Positions 17,112 through 25,171 of a stretch of 64,000 nucleotides of DNA are shown one piece after another. Made by a program: the position numbers and the translations under genes. The DNA comes from Streptomyces sp. NBC_00663 (GTDB lineage: Bacteria > Actinomycetota > Actinomycetes > Streptomycetales > Streptomycetaceae): the NCBI RefSeq assembly GCF_036226885.1, contig NZ_CP109027.1, positions 1,736,001 through 1,800,000 on the forward strand, given 5' to 3'. Numbering within the stretch: position 1 is the first letter of the stretch; each line of letters opens with the position of its first letter. A model generated the notes under the pieces. It saw only the letters and a list, made by a program, of their open reading frames with translations, did no database searches and had not been told where the DNA came from.

Positions 17112-17885
17112 GTGCCGGTGGAGATCACCTGGTGGGGTCACGCGACCTGCACGGTCGAGGACTCGGACGTCCGTGTGCTCACCGACCCGCTGTTCGCCCG
17201 CCGCCTCGCCCATCTGCGCCGCCGTCGGGGCGCGGTGCCACCGCCCGGCGCCTGGCGCGCGGACGTGGCGCTCGTCTCCCATCTGCACGCCGATCATCTG
17301 CACATTCCGTCGTTGGAGCGGCTGTCCCCGGGCACGCGCCTGCTCGTGCCCCGGGGCGCGCCCCGTGCCGTGCCCGGGCTCCGCCGGCTCGCCCATCTCC
17401 AGGTCAGTGAGGTGGCGCCGGGCGACGAGACGGTGATCGGGGACCTGGTCGTACGGACGGTGCCGGCCCGGCACGACGGACGACGGCTGCCCGTGGGACC
17501 GCACCGCTCCCCCGCGCTCGGCTATGTCGTCGAGGGGGAGGCCCGCACCTACTTCGCCGGGGACACCGGTCTGTTCGACGACATGGCGAAGGAGGTCGGG
17601 CCGGTCGACGTGGCGCTGCTGCCGGTCGGCGGCTGGGGGCCGTACCTCGGTGAGGGACATCTGGACGCGGGGCGGGCCGCCGAGGCGCTGGGCCGGCTGG
17701 GCCCGGTCAGCGCGGTGCCGGTGCACTACGGCACGTACTGGCCGATCGGGATGGACGCCGTGCGCCCCCATGAATTCCATGCCCCCGGCGCGGAGTTCGT
17801 GCGGCTCGCGGCCGAGCGTGCGCCGGGCGTGTCGGTGCATCGGCTCGCGCACGGGGAGAGTGTGCGCCCGGAGGTGGCCCGGTGA
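17112..17885 (+). CDS. Metallo-beta-lactamase-fold hydrolase, UlaG-like
   Basis: 257 residues, GTG start with GGAGG nine bases upstream. The UlaG-type opening MPVEITWWGHATCTVEDSD is followed by the zinc-binding signature HLHADHLH near residue 60, GDTGLFDDM near 150 and VPVHYGTYWP near 200. These place it with the L-ascorbate-6-phosphate-lactonase-like, NAPE-PLD-like branch, which acts on phosphoesters or lactones. The substrate cannot be told. Its stop overlaps the next gene's GTG (GTGA), so it is cotranscribed with the DedA gene, hinting at a membrane or lipid connection. Confidence 0.9.
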   Translation: MPVEITWWGHATCTVEDSDVRVLTDPLFARRLAHLRRRRGAVPPPGAWRADVALVSHLHADHLHIPSLERLSPGTRLLVPRGAPRAVPGLRRLAHLQVSEVAPGDETVIGDLVVRTVPARHDGRRLPVGPHRSPALGYVVEGEARTYFAGDTGLFDDMAKEVGPVDVALLPVGGWGPYLGEGHLDAGRAAEALGRLGPVSAVPVHYGTYWPIGMDAVRPHEFHAPGAEFVRLAAERAPGVSVHRLAHGESVRPEVAR

Positions 17886-18514
17886 CGGTGGCATGGCTGG
17901 CGGCGGCCGCCAGAACCGTGCCGCCCGAGTCGACGCAGCAGGCGCTCGGGTATCCGTCGCTGTTCCTGCTGGTGCTGATCGGGGCGCTGGTGCCGGTGGT
18001 GCCCACGGGGGCGCTGGTCAGTTCGGCTGCCGTGGTGGCGTTCCATCAGACGGCGCCGTTCTCGATGGCCTTGGTGTTCGTGACCGCCTCGCTGGCCGCG
18101 TTCCTCGGGGACATCGCGCTGTACTGGCTGGGGCGGCGCGGGATGCGGTCGAAGAACGGGTCGCGGTGGCTGGAGGCGATCCGGTCCCGGGCGCCCGAGG
18201 ACCGGCTGACGCAGGCGCAGGAGAAGCTGGCCGAGCACGGGGTGGCGGTGCTGGTGCTGTCCCGGATGGTGCCGGCGGGCCGGATCCCGGTGATGCTGGC
18301 CTGTCTGATGGCGAAGTGGCCCCTGCGGCGGTTCGCGCGCGGGAACCTTCCGGCCTGCCTGGCGTGGGCGGTGACGTATCAGCTGATCGGGATCCTCGGC
18401 GGCTCCTTGTTCAGCGAGCCCTGGGAGGGCGTGGTGGCGGCGATCGTGCTGACGGTCGCGGTCAGCACGGCGCCGAGCGTGTGGCGCCGGGTACGCAGGA
18501 CCGCGAAGGCTTAG
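17882..18514 (+). CDS. DedA/SNARE-associated (VTT) family membrane protein
   Basis: 210 residues, GTG start overlapping the preceding stop. Family markers are an amphipathic N-terminal hydrophobic stretch (YPSLFLLVLIGALVPVVPTG), FLGDIALYWLGRRGM and SRMVPAGRIPVMLACLMAK, with the conserved arginine and glycine-arginine of the DedA core, followed by C-terminal helices. DedA proteins are implicated in lipid-carrier or phospholipid scrambling and in proton-motive-force homeostasis. The last four bases overlap the convergent ankyrin gene stop. Confidence 0.92.
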   Translation: MTVAWLAAAARTVPPESTQQALGYPSLFLLVLIGALVPVVPTGALVSSAAVVAFHQTAPFSMALVFVTASLAAFLGDIALYWLGRRGMRSKNGSRWLEAIRSRAPEDRLTQAQEKLAEHGVAVLVLSRMVPAGRIPVMLACLMAKWPLRRFARGNLPACLAWAVTYQLIGILGGSLFSEPWEGVVAAIVLTVAVSTAPSVWRRVRRTAKA

Positions 18515-18933
18515 CGCCGGTTCGCTCCGGCCGTGAGGAGGAGGTCGGCGGTCGCCGGGTGCGGGCCGTTGTGTGCCCACTCCAGCGGGGACCAGCCGGT
18601 TCCGCGGTCCTCACGGAGGTTGGGGTCGGCGCCGTGCGCCAGCAGTTCCCGTACCGCCTCGGTGTGCCCCCAGCAGGCGGCGGCGCAGAGCGGTGTGCCC
18701 TCGGAGCCGTCTCCCCCGCTCTCCGTGTCCGGGTGGGCCCCGGCCCGCAGGAGAAGGCGGGCGACCCCGGCTTCTCCCTGCACGGACGCGAGATAGAGGG
18801 GAGTGGACCCGTCGCCGTACGGTCGCCGGGGGTCCGCTCCCCGTCTCAGCAGCGCCGCCACGCGCGCGACGTCACCTGCGAGGGTCGCCTCGAAGAGCCG
18901 GCGCGAGAGCTTCTTCCGTCGTCGTCGGTTCAT
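18511..18933 (-). CDS. Small ankyrin-repeat protein
   Basis: 140 residues, mostly ankyrin repeats: ARVAALLRRGADPRRPYGDG, STPLYLASVQGEAGVARLLL, TPLCAAACWGHTEAVRELL, and SPLEWAHNGPHPATADLLL. Each has the TPLxxA and LLxxGA pattern. The N terminus is very basic (MNRRRRKKLSRRL). This is a protein-binding scaffold with no enzymatic part; the partner is unknown. It lies between two metallo-hydrolase genes, tail to tail with dedA, and its start is 18 bases beyond the stop region of the downstream-oriented MBL gene. Confidence 0.88.
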   Translation of the reverse strand: MNRRRRKKLSRRLFEATLAGDVARVAALLRRGADPRRPYGDGSTPLYLASVQGEAGVARLLLRAGAHPDTESGGDGSEGTPLCAAACWGHTEAVRELLAHGADPNLREDRGTGWSPLEWAHNGPHPATADLLLTAGANRR

Positions 18934-18951
18934 GGTGGGTGAGGCTAGCGA

Positions 18952-20103
18952 TCATGAGGGCGGGGCGGCCATCGCATTGCGATGCGTCGAGGTGCGGCCC
19001 AACACCCTGGATCCGCCCACCGGCAGATCCCACAGGTCCCCCCGTTCGAGTCCCGCCTTCTCCCAGGCGGCCCGCACCCTGGTGAGCGGCTCCAGTACCG
19101 GCTCCGCCGACAGGACGAACGTGCCCCAGTGCATGGGGGCCATGCGTCTCGCCCCCAGATCCTGGGCCGCCCGGACCGCTTCCTCCGGATCGCAGTGGAC
19201 GTCGCTGAGCCACCAGCGGGGGTCGTAGGCGCCGATGGGGAGGAGGGTCAGGTCGATGCCGGGGTAGCGTCGGCCGATGCGGGAGAACCAGTGGCCGTAA
19301 CCGGTGTCTCCGGCGAAGTGGACGCGCCCGCCGTCCGGAGCCGTGAGGATCCAACCGCCCCACAGGCTGCGGCAGGTGTCGGTGAGGGTGCGCTTGGACC
19401 AGTGGTGGGCGGGGACGAAGTCGAAGCGGACGCCGTTCAGTTCGGCCGCCTCCCACCAGTCGAGCTCGGTGACCTGGGTGAACCGGCGGCGCCTGAACCA
19501 GGCGGCGAGGCCCGCGGGGACGAACACCGGGGTGTCGCGCGGGAGTCGGCGCAGGGTGGGGGCGTCCAGGTGGTCGTAGTGGTTGTGGCTGATGACGACG
19601 GCGTCGACGCGCGGCAGCGCGCTCCAGGCGATCCCGACCGGGGTGATCCGGGCCGGGGTGCCGAGGATACGACGCGACCAGACGGGGTCGGTGAGGACGG
19701 TCAGGCCGCCGATCTGCACCACCCAACTGGCGTGACCCGCCCAGGAGACGGCGATGGTGCGGGCGTCGACGCGGGGCGGCGGCCCCGGCTCGAAGGGCAG
19801 CCGGGGGATGTCGGCGAGGCCCTCGCGGCCGGGCCGCACGGAGCCCTCGCGGGCGAAGCGGGCCATGGCCTTGAGGCCGGGCAGGGGGGCGGTGAGCCGG
19901 TCGTGGAAGGTGCGCGGCCAGACCCGGCGCTCGCCGAGGGGGCGGGGTTCGGCGAGCGGCGGGAAGGGCGGCGCGGACGGTGCCGCGAGGGGTGACGCGG
20001 TAGCCGGATCGTCGGTCTCCCGGGTGCTCGTGCTCGTGCTCGAACCGGGCCTGCTGGAACCGGTCCTGCTCGAACCGGCCGTACTCGTGGACTGCTGCGT
20101 CAT
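18952..20103 (-). CDS. Metallo-beta-lactamase-fold hydrolase, NAPE-PLD-like
   Basis: 383 residues. The ATG at 20103 overlaps the upstream aminotransferase-like stop (ATGA); a second ATG 15 bases upstream is possible, but neither has a clear Shine-Dalgarno, which fits coupled translation. Residues 3-45 are a Ser/Thr/Gly-rich low-complexity tail. Then come RVWPRTFHDRL, SWAGHASWVVQIGGLTVLTD, the zinc motif HNHYDHLD, FVPAHHWSKRTLTDT, HFAGDTGYGHWF and MAPMHWGTF. This combination is the N-acyl-phosphatidylethanolamine phospholipase-D-like branch. It is the second MBL hydrolase within 3 kb, but differs clearly from the one at 17112. Confidence 0.9.
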   Translation of the reverse strand: MTQQSTSTAGSSRTGSSRPGSSTSTSTRETDDPATASPLAAPSAPPFPPLAEPRPLGERRVWPRTFHDRLTAPLPGLKAMARFAREGSVRPGREGLADIPRLPFEPGPPPRVDARTIAVSWAGHASWVVQIGGLTVLTDPVWSRRILGTPARITPVGIAWSALPRVDAVVISHNHYDHLDAPTLRRLPRDTPVFVPAGLAAWFRRRRFTQVTELDWWEAAELNGVRFDFVPAHHWSKRTLTDTCRSLWGGWILTAPDGGRVHFAGDTGYGHWFSRIGRRYPGIDLTLLPIGAYDPRWWLSDVHCDPEEAVRAAQDLGARRMAPMHWGTFVLSAEPVLEPLTRVRAAWEKAGLERGDLWDLPVGGSRVLGRTSTHRNAMAAPPS

Positions 20104-21347
20104 CGAGGAGGCTCCCATCGCTGAGCGTCGTCGCGGAGATCGTCGAATACCGACTGCAAAGTGATCAACGCACGGTGCACGTGTGGCAGTTCCAACGGTG
20201 TGGTCGAACTGAGGCATTCCTCGAGTTCCTCGTCCGTCCCGGCGAGCAGCGCGCCGGTCGACAGCCGGACCCGCAGGGCGCCCAGGTCGTCGCCGAAGCG
20301 GTGGCCGCCGGGGGCCGGCATGCCGAGCCGGGCGGTGAGGAACTCCTCCAGGTCCTGTGCGTCGCCGACGCCGTGCGCGCCGAGGGCGGTGCGCAGCGGG
20401 CCGAGGTCGGCGTAGAGGTGGCGGCCGGCCTGCGGGGGCCGGGCCAGGGCGCCGGCCGAGACGACGGCGGTGTGCGCGGCGGCGGCCACGCGCGCGTGCA
20501 GGCGTACGGCGGCGGCGAGACGGTCGGTCACCGGCTCGGGTTCGGCGAGCGCGTAGCAGGCCGCGGCGGCGACGGGGGCGGCCACGCGGGCGCCCAGCGC
20601 GGTCAGCACGTCGAGGACACGCGCGCGTAGGCCGTCGCCGACCTCCCCCTCGGGGAAGCGGGCGATCGCGGCGGGCCAGCCCGGTGGGAGCAGGGCGCCG
20701 GCCAGGTCGGTGACGACGGTGACGCGGTCGGGCAGCATCTCGGCCGGACTCAGCCACATGGTGTCGTGCGGGGCGTGCACGGTGTCGCGCCAGGTCTCGT
20801 CGCTGACCAGGTGCAGGCCCTCGCCCGCGGCGGCCTCCACGGCCTCGTGCAGCATCTCGGGCGGCGCCACGGTGGCGGTCGGGTCGTCGGCCACGGACAG
20901 CACGAGAAGCCGCGGGTCACCGCCCTCGTCCCGCACCCGGCGCACGGTCTCCAGCAGGGCGTACGGGTCCGGGACCCCGCCGCCCTCCGCCGGTGTCGCC
21001 ACATGGAACACCGGTCTTCCCAACAGGCGCGCGTACGGCGCCCACCAGGCCGCGCACGGCCGCGGCACCAGGACGTCGCCGCCGAGGGCCGCGGTGAGCG
21101 CGAGCAGCAGGGAGGGAGCGCCGGGGGCGGCCACGACGCGATCGGGCCCGGCGGAGAGTCCACGCCGGGCCCAGTAGCCGCGCGTGGCGTCCGAGAGGGC
21201 GGTGCCGCCGCCGACGGGTTCGCTGCCGCCCCTGGCCGCCGCGGCGGCGAGCACCTCCGACAGTTCGGGCAGTACCGGCAGCCCGTCGTTCGGCAACGGC
21301 GGCCCGTAGCGGACCGGCCCGTGGCCTTCGGGGTCCGTGCGCCGCAT
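20100..21347 (-). CDS. Aminotransferase class I/II-fold protein lacking lysine (probable pseudoenzyme)
   Basis: 415 residues; the ATG has GGAGG eight bases upstream. The fold-type I layout is visible: small-domain start, a GYWARRGLSAGPDRVVAAPG stretch equal to the glycine-rich PLP-phosphate segment, and SDETWRDTVH in place of the usual DExY. The segment where the Schiff-base lysine belongs reads VVTDLAGALLPPGWPAA (about residues 211-226) and has no lysine. Reading the whole protein finds no lysine at all, so it cannot form an internal aldimine and is probably not an aminotransferase. It is translationally coupled to the MBL hydrolase at 18952-20103, so a structural or regulatory role for that enzyme is possible. 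Confidence 0.8.
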   Translation of the reverse strand: MRRTDPEGHGPVRYGPPLPNDGLPVLPELSEVLAAAAARGGSEPVGGGTALSDATRGYWARRGLSAGPDRVVAAPGAPSLLLALTAALGGDVLVPRPCAAWWAPYARLLGRPVFHVATPAEGGGVPDPYALLETVRRVRDEGGDPRLLVLSVADDPTATVAPPEMLHEAVEAAAGEGLHLVSDETWRDTVHAPHDTMWLSPAEMLPDRVTVVTDLAGALLPPGWPAAIARFPEGEVGDGLRARVLDVLTALGARVAAPVAAAACYALAEPEPVTDRLAAAVRLHARVAAAAHTAVVSAGALARPPQAGRHLYADLGPLRTALGAHGVGDAQDLEEFLTARLGMPAPGGHRFGDDLGALRVRLSTGALLAGTDEELEECLSSTTPLELPHVHRALITLQSVFDDLRDDAQRWEPPR

Positions 21348-21511
21348 CCGTACCTCCGGGTGGCTGCTGTGTCGCGGGGCCGTCGGGTGTCCGGTCCTTT
21401 CGCCGGCCCCGGCGGGGGCGTGCGCCCCCACGTTCCGCGTACCCAGGGTGGCGTGTGCCGATAGGGGGCCGCTCGCGTTGCGCCGGTCACAAGGCGGCCG
21501 GCCGGGCCGCG

Positions 21512-22138
21512 TCAGGACTGCGCGCGGGGCGACCGGCGCCGCACCCGGTACACGGCGCCGCCGAGCGCGCCCGCGATGAGCACACCGCCCGCGACCAGCG
21601 CTGGTACGGAGTCGGTGAAGGCCCCGCCGGCACCGGCGTGCACGCCTTGCTGGACCGGCGCACTGGGAGTCGGGCACGGCTCGACACGGGGCTCGGTGCA
21701 GCCCTGCCGGCCACCGCCACCGTCACCGCTGCCGCTGCCGCCGGCCACGTCGAACGTCGCGCTCCACGGCTTGCCCTGCGCCCCGGCCGCCCCCGGACAC
21801 GTCCCGTCCACGGTCCATGCCGAGTCGTCCCCGTAGTCCCCCGCGGATCCCATCCGCGCGGTCCCCCGATAGGCGGCCCCGGTCACGGCACCGTCGTTCC
21901 CGGGCACCCGCTGCAACTGCACGGTCCCTTCGTCGAAGGCCTGCGAGGTGGCCTCGATGGTGGCGGGCGCGGCAGCGGTGACCGGGTCACACGAAACCGA
22001 GATGGTGACACTGCCGCCGGGTTCGACGCTGCCTGGGCTGACCTCAGCGGCCGGGTCCGCGAGAGCGGCCGATCCCCCGACGCCCACCACGGCACCGGCC
22101 AGAACGGCAACGGACAGGGCACGGACGGTGCGGCGCAT
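21512..22138 (-). CDS. Secreted, membrane-anchored hypothetical protein
   Basis: 208 residues with a Sec signal peptide (MRRTVRALSVAVLAGAVVGV, then SAALADPA with an AxA-type site). The mature part begins AAEVSPGSVEPGGSVTISVSC, an immunoglobulin-like beta opening common in streptomycete surface proteins, and contains paired cysteines. A Gly/Ser-rich spacer (about 130-145) and a Pro-rich segment lead to a C-terminal membrane helix (VPALVAGGVLIAGALGGAVY) and an Arg-rich cytoplasmic end (RVRRRS). The anchor is a plain helix, not an LPXTG sortase signal. Function unknown. It shares strand with the sigma factor gene, 169 bases downstream of it. Confidence 0.85.
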   Translation of the reverse strand: MRRTVRALSVAVLAGAVVGVGGSAALADPAAEVSPGSVEPGGSVTISVSCDPVTAAAPATIEATSQAFDEGTVQLQRVPGNDGAVTGAAYRGTARMGSAGDYGDDSAWTVDGTCPGAAGAQGKPWSATFDVAGGSGSGDGGGGRQGCTEPRVEPCPTPSAPVQQGVHAGAGGAFTDSVPALVAGGVLIAGALGGAVYRVRRRSPRAQS

Positions 22139-22230
22139 GAACGAAACTCCTTAGACCGCGGACAGGTCACTACACCCATCACAGCCCGCACACGCGAAGG
22201 ACGCGCGCGTTCAACGCCGACCGAGTGAAG

Positions 22231-22265
22231 CCCCTCAAGGGGCGCGGGGAACTGCGCGACCAGCC
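22231..22265. repeat. Dispersed Streptomyces intergenic repeat element
   Basis: The stretch CCCCTCAAGGGGCGCGGGGA followed by ACTGCGCGACCAGCC lies between the sigma factor stop and the secreted-protein start. I recall this sequence as a common intergenic repeat in Streptomyces genomes. Its first part is a short palindrome, CCCCT-CA-AGGGG. Only one copy was noticed in this window. Confidence 0.55.
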
Positions 22266-22307
22266 GCAACGAACCCGCACCCGGCACCGGACCCGCACCC
22301 CTACGGT

Positions 22308-23102
22308 CTACGCCGCGTCCCGCAGAACCTGCTCCCGCACCTTCCCGCAGCACCGGCTGATCAGCCGCGACACATGCATCTGCGAGATCCCCAGCTGCTC
22401 GGCGATCCGGCTCTGCGTCATGTCCCCGAAGAACCTCATGTACAAGATCGCCCGCTCCCGCTCAGGCAGCGCGGCGAGGCGCGGTGCGACCGACTCCCGG
22501 TCCACCACCGTGTCCAGCGCCGGATCCGCCGATCCCAGCGCGTCACTCAGCGAGTACCCGTCCTCGCTGCCGGGCAGCTCCGCGTCCAGCGACAGCGCGG
22601 TGAAGCTCTCCAGCGCCTCCAGGCCGACCAGCACGTCCTCCTCGCTCATCCGGGCGTGCTCGGCGATCTCCGCGACGGTGGGGCGGCGGCCGGGGATGGT
22701 CTGGGAGAGGTCCTGGCTCGCGAACCGCACCCGGTTCCTCAGGTCCTGCACCCGGCGGGGCACGTGCAGCGTCCACATGTGGTCGCGGAAGTGCCGCTTG
22801 ATCTCGCCGGTGATGGTGGGCACGGCGTAGCTCTCGAAGGCGTTGCCGCGCTCGGGGTCGTAGCGGTCGACGGCCTTGACCAGGCCGAGGGCCGCGACCT
22901 GGCGCAGGTCGTCGAGGCTCTCGCCGCGGCTGCGGAACCGTCCCGCGAGCCGGTCGGCCATGGGCAGCCAGGCCTCGATGATCTCTCCGCGCAAGGTGTC
23001 GCGCTCGGGCCCCTCGGGCAGCTCGGCCAGTCGACGGAAGGCGGCCGCGGTGTCGGGGGCGTCGTCGTGCGGATGGTGCTTCGCGCTCGTACGCGTGGAC
23101 AT
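22308..23102 (-). CDS. RNA polymerase sigma factor, SigB/SigF/SigG class
   Basis: 264 residues; the start MSTRTSAKHHPHDDAP has GGGAG upstream. Region 2 is complete (DLRQVAALGLVKAVDRYDPE, FESYAVPTITGEIKRHFRDH), region 3 contains RRPTVAEIAEHARMSEEDV, and region 4 is a full helix-turn-helix (MTQSRIAEQLGISQMHVSRL). SYAVPTITGEIKRHFRD is diagnostic of the stress/differentiation group of Streptomyces (SigB, F, G, H, I, K, L, M, N). No anti-sigma kinase or anti-anti-sigma gene is adjacent, so control is exerted elsewhere or in trans. It diverges from the ThDP enzyme gene, and several genes nearby have promoters of the type this class reads. Confidence 0.95.
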   Translation of the reverse strand: MSTRTSAKHHPHDDAPDTAAAFRRLAELPEGPERDTLRGEIIEAWLPMADRLAGRFRSRGESLDDLRQVAALGLVKAVDRYDPERGNAFESYAVPTITGEIKRHFRDHMWTLHVPRRVQDLRNRVRFASQDLSQTIPGRRPTVAEIAEHARMSEEDVLVGLEALESFTALSLDAELPGSEDGYSLSDALGSADPALDTVVDRESVAPRLAALPERERAILYMRFFGDMTQSRIAEQLGISQMHVSRLISRCCGKVREQVLRDAA

Positions 23103-23271
23103 GATGCGTCGCAACTCCCTTGGTGGTCCGCTGGGTTGCACGGGCACCGTGGGAGGGCGGCCCGGACAGGCACAGCCGTGGCGGCGCGAGGGCCGCTCCC
23201 ACGGACGTGCCTCCTGTCCGAAGCACTGACAGTGCGCCTGCCCCCGGCCCCTGTCCGCAAACCCGGGCGCA

Positions 23272-23296
23272 GGTTTTCCCGGCGCCGCCGGGGTGA
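23272..23296 (+). promoter_or_regulatory. Sigma-B-type promoter of the ThDP-enzyme gene
   Basis: GGTTT at 23272-23276, exactly 14 bases, then GGGTGA at 23291-23296, against the Streptomyces sigma-B consensus GNNTN-N14-16-GGGTAC/T. It lies 47 bases before the ATG at 23344. The -10 differs from consensus at two positions. Confidence 0.5.
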
Positions 23297-23343
23297 CTCG
23301 GAAGGCGCTGCCTGTGCATTTCCGACGTCCGGGAGGTTCCTCC

Positions 23344-25137
23344 ATGAGCACCAAGGTCTCCGATCACATCCTTCAGCGCCTGCGTGAATGGGGTGTGGAG
23401 CAGGTGTTCGGCTATCCCGGCGACGGCATCAACGGCCTGCTCGCCGCGTGGGGCCGGGCCGAGAACCAGCCGCGGTTCGTGCAGTCGCGGCACGAGGAGA
23501 TGTCGGCGTTCGAGGCGGTCGGTTACGCCAAGTTCAGCGGTCGCGTCGGTGTGTGCGCGGCGACGTCCGGGCCCGGCGCGATCCATCTCCTCAACGGTCT
23601 GTACGACGCCAAGCTGGACCATGTGCCGGTGCTGGCGATCGTCGGCCAGACGCACCGCACCGCGATGGGCGGCTCGTATCAGCAGGAGGTCGACCTGCAC
23701 ACCCTGTTCAAGGACGTCGCCTCGGACTTCGTGGAGACGGTGACGGTCCCCGAGCAGTTGCCGAACGTGCTGGACCGGGCGCTGCGCACCGCGTACGCCC
23801 GCCGCTCCCCCACGGCGATCATCGTGCCGGGTGATGTGCAGGAGCTCGACTACTCGCCGCCCACGCACGAGTTCAAGATGGTGCCGTCCAGTCTGGACCT
23901 CAGTTCGTGGACCGCGGTGCCGTCCGATGAGTCCCTGAACCGGGCCGCCGAGATCCTCAACTCCGGTGACAAGGTGGGGATTCTGATCGGTCAGGGCGCG
24001 GCGGGGGCGCGCGCGGAGGTGGAGCGGATCGCCGAGCTGCTCGGCGCGGGCGTGGCGAAGGCGCTGCTCGGCAAGGACGCGCTGAGCGACGAACTCCCTT
24101 ACGTCACCGGCTCGATCGGTCTGCTGGGCACGCGTCCGTCGTACGAGCTGATGCGGGACTGCGACACCCTGCTGACCATCGGATCGTCGTTCCCCTACAC
24201 GCAGTTCATGCCGGAGTTCGGCAAGGCGCGCGGGGTGCAGATCGACATCGACCCGCACATGGTCGGGATGCGCTATCCGTACGAGGTGAATCTCGTCGGC
24301 GACGCGAAGGCGACGCTGGAGCGGCTGATCCCGATGATCGACGGGGACCGTGGGCGTGAGTGGTACGACACGGTGTGCGACAACGTACGGCGCTGGCGCG
24401 AGGTGATGGGGCGGCGGGCGGAGCAGTCGGCCGACCCGATCAACCCGGAGTACGTGGCCGCCGCCCTGGACCCGCTGCTGCCCGAGAACGCGATCGTCTC
24501 CTCGGACTCGGGTTCGGCGGCCAACTGGTACGCCCGCCATCTGACGATGCGGCCCGGCATGCGCGGATCGCTGTCCGGCACGCTGGCGACGATGGGCTGC
24601 GGAGTGCCGTACGCGATCGGTGCGAAGTTCGCGCATCCGGACCGGCCGGCAATCGCGCTGGTCGGGGACGGGGCGATGCAGATGAACGGGATGGCGGAGC
24701 TGATCACGGCGGCGAAGTACAAGGATCTGTGGGAGGACCCGCGGCTGGTGGTCGCGGTGTGGAACAACCACGACCTCAACCAGGTGACGTGGGAGATGCG
24801 GGCCATGGAGGGCGCCCCGTCCTTCCTGCCCTCGCAGGAGCTCCCGGACGTCCAGTACGCCGCGTTCGCCCGCTCGCTCGGCCTGACCGGCATCCGGGTG
24901 GAGAAGCCCGAGGACGTCGAGGCGGGCTGGCGTGCGGGGCTTGAGGCGGACGGGCCCGCGGTGATCGAGTTCCTCACCGACCCCGCCGTACCGCCGATCC
25001 CGCCGCACGCCACCTGGGACCAGATGGAGGCCACGGCCGCGTCGATCCTCAAGGGCGACGCGGACCGCGGCTCGATGATCAAGCAGGGGCTGAAGGCGAA
25101 GGTGCAGGAGTTCCTGCCGGGGCGGGGCAAGAAGTGA
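23344..25137 (+). CDS. Thiamine-diphosphate-dependent enzyme, pyruvate oxidase/dehydrogenase-like
   Basis: 597 residues; the start MSTKVSDHILQRLREWGV follows GGGAGGTTCCTCC. An in-frame GTG/ATG further upstream lacks homology. The acetolactate-synthase/pyruvate-oxidase family layout is complete: N-terminal pyrimidine-binding domain with the catalytic Glu in VQSRHEEMSAFEAVGYA, a middle FAD-type domain, and the C-terminal PP domain with GDGAMQMNGMAELITA ... NNHDLNQ. It most resembles PoxB/YdaP-type enzymes that decarboxylate pyruvate and pass electrons to quinone or oxygen. The tail LKAKVQEFLPGRGKK is basic rather than the E. coli lipid-binding helix. It is divergent from the sigma factor, suggesting expression in stress or stationary phase. 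Confidence 0.9.
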   Translation: MSTKVSDHILQRLREWGVEQVFGYPGDGINGLLAAWGRAENQPRFVQSRHEEMSAFEAVGYAKFSGRVGVCAATSGPGAIHLLNGLYDAKLDHVPVLAIVGQTHRTAMGGSYQQEVDLHTLFKDVASDFVETVTVPEQLPNVLDRALRTAYARRSPTAIIVPGDVQELDYSPPTHEFKMVPSSLDLSSWTAVPSDESLNRAAEILNSGDKVGILIGQGAAGARAEVERIAELLGAGVAKALLGKDALSDELPYVTGSIGLLGTRPSYELMRDCDTLLTIGSSFPYTQFMPEFGKARGVQIDIDPHMVGMRYPYEVNLVGDAKATLERLIPMIDGDRGREWYDTVCDNVRRWREVMGRRAEQSADPINPEYVAAALDPLLPENAIVSSDSGSAANWYARHLTMRPGMRGSLSGTLATMGCGVPYAIGAKFAHPDRPAIALVGDGAMQMNGMAELITAAKYKDLWEDPRLVVAVWNNHDLNQVTWEMRAMEGAPSFLPSQELPDVQYAAFARSLGLTGIRVEKPEDVEAGWRAGLEADGPAVIEFLTDPAVPPIPPHATWDQMEATAASILKGDADRGSMIKQGLKAKVQEFLPGRGKK

Positions 25138-25171
25138 GGCCTGGCCCCGGCTGAGTGAGCCCTGCCCTCGG

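Noticed and set aside
22543..25008. An 821-residue minus-strand frame through the ThDP enzyme gene
   Set aside because: The plus-strand gene is complete with all family motifs, so the opposite frame is a shadow.
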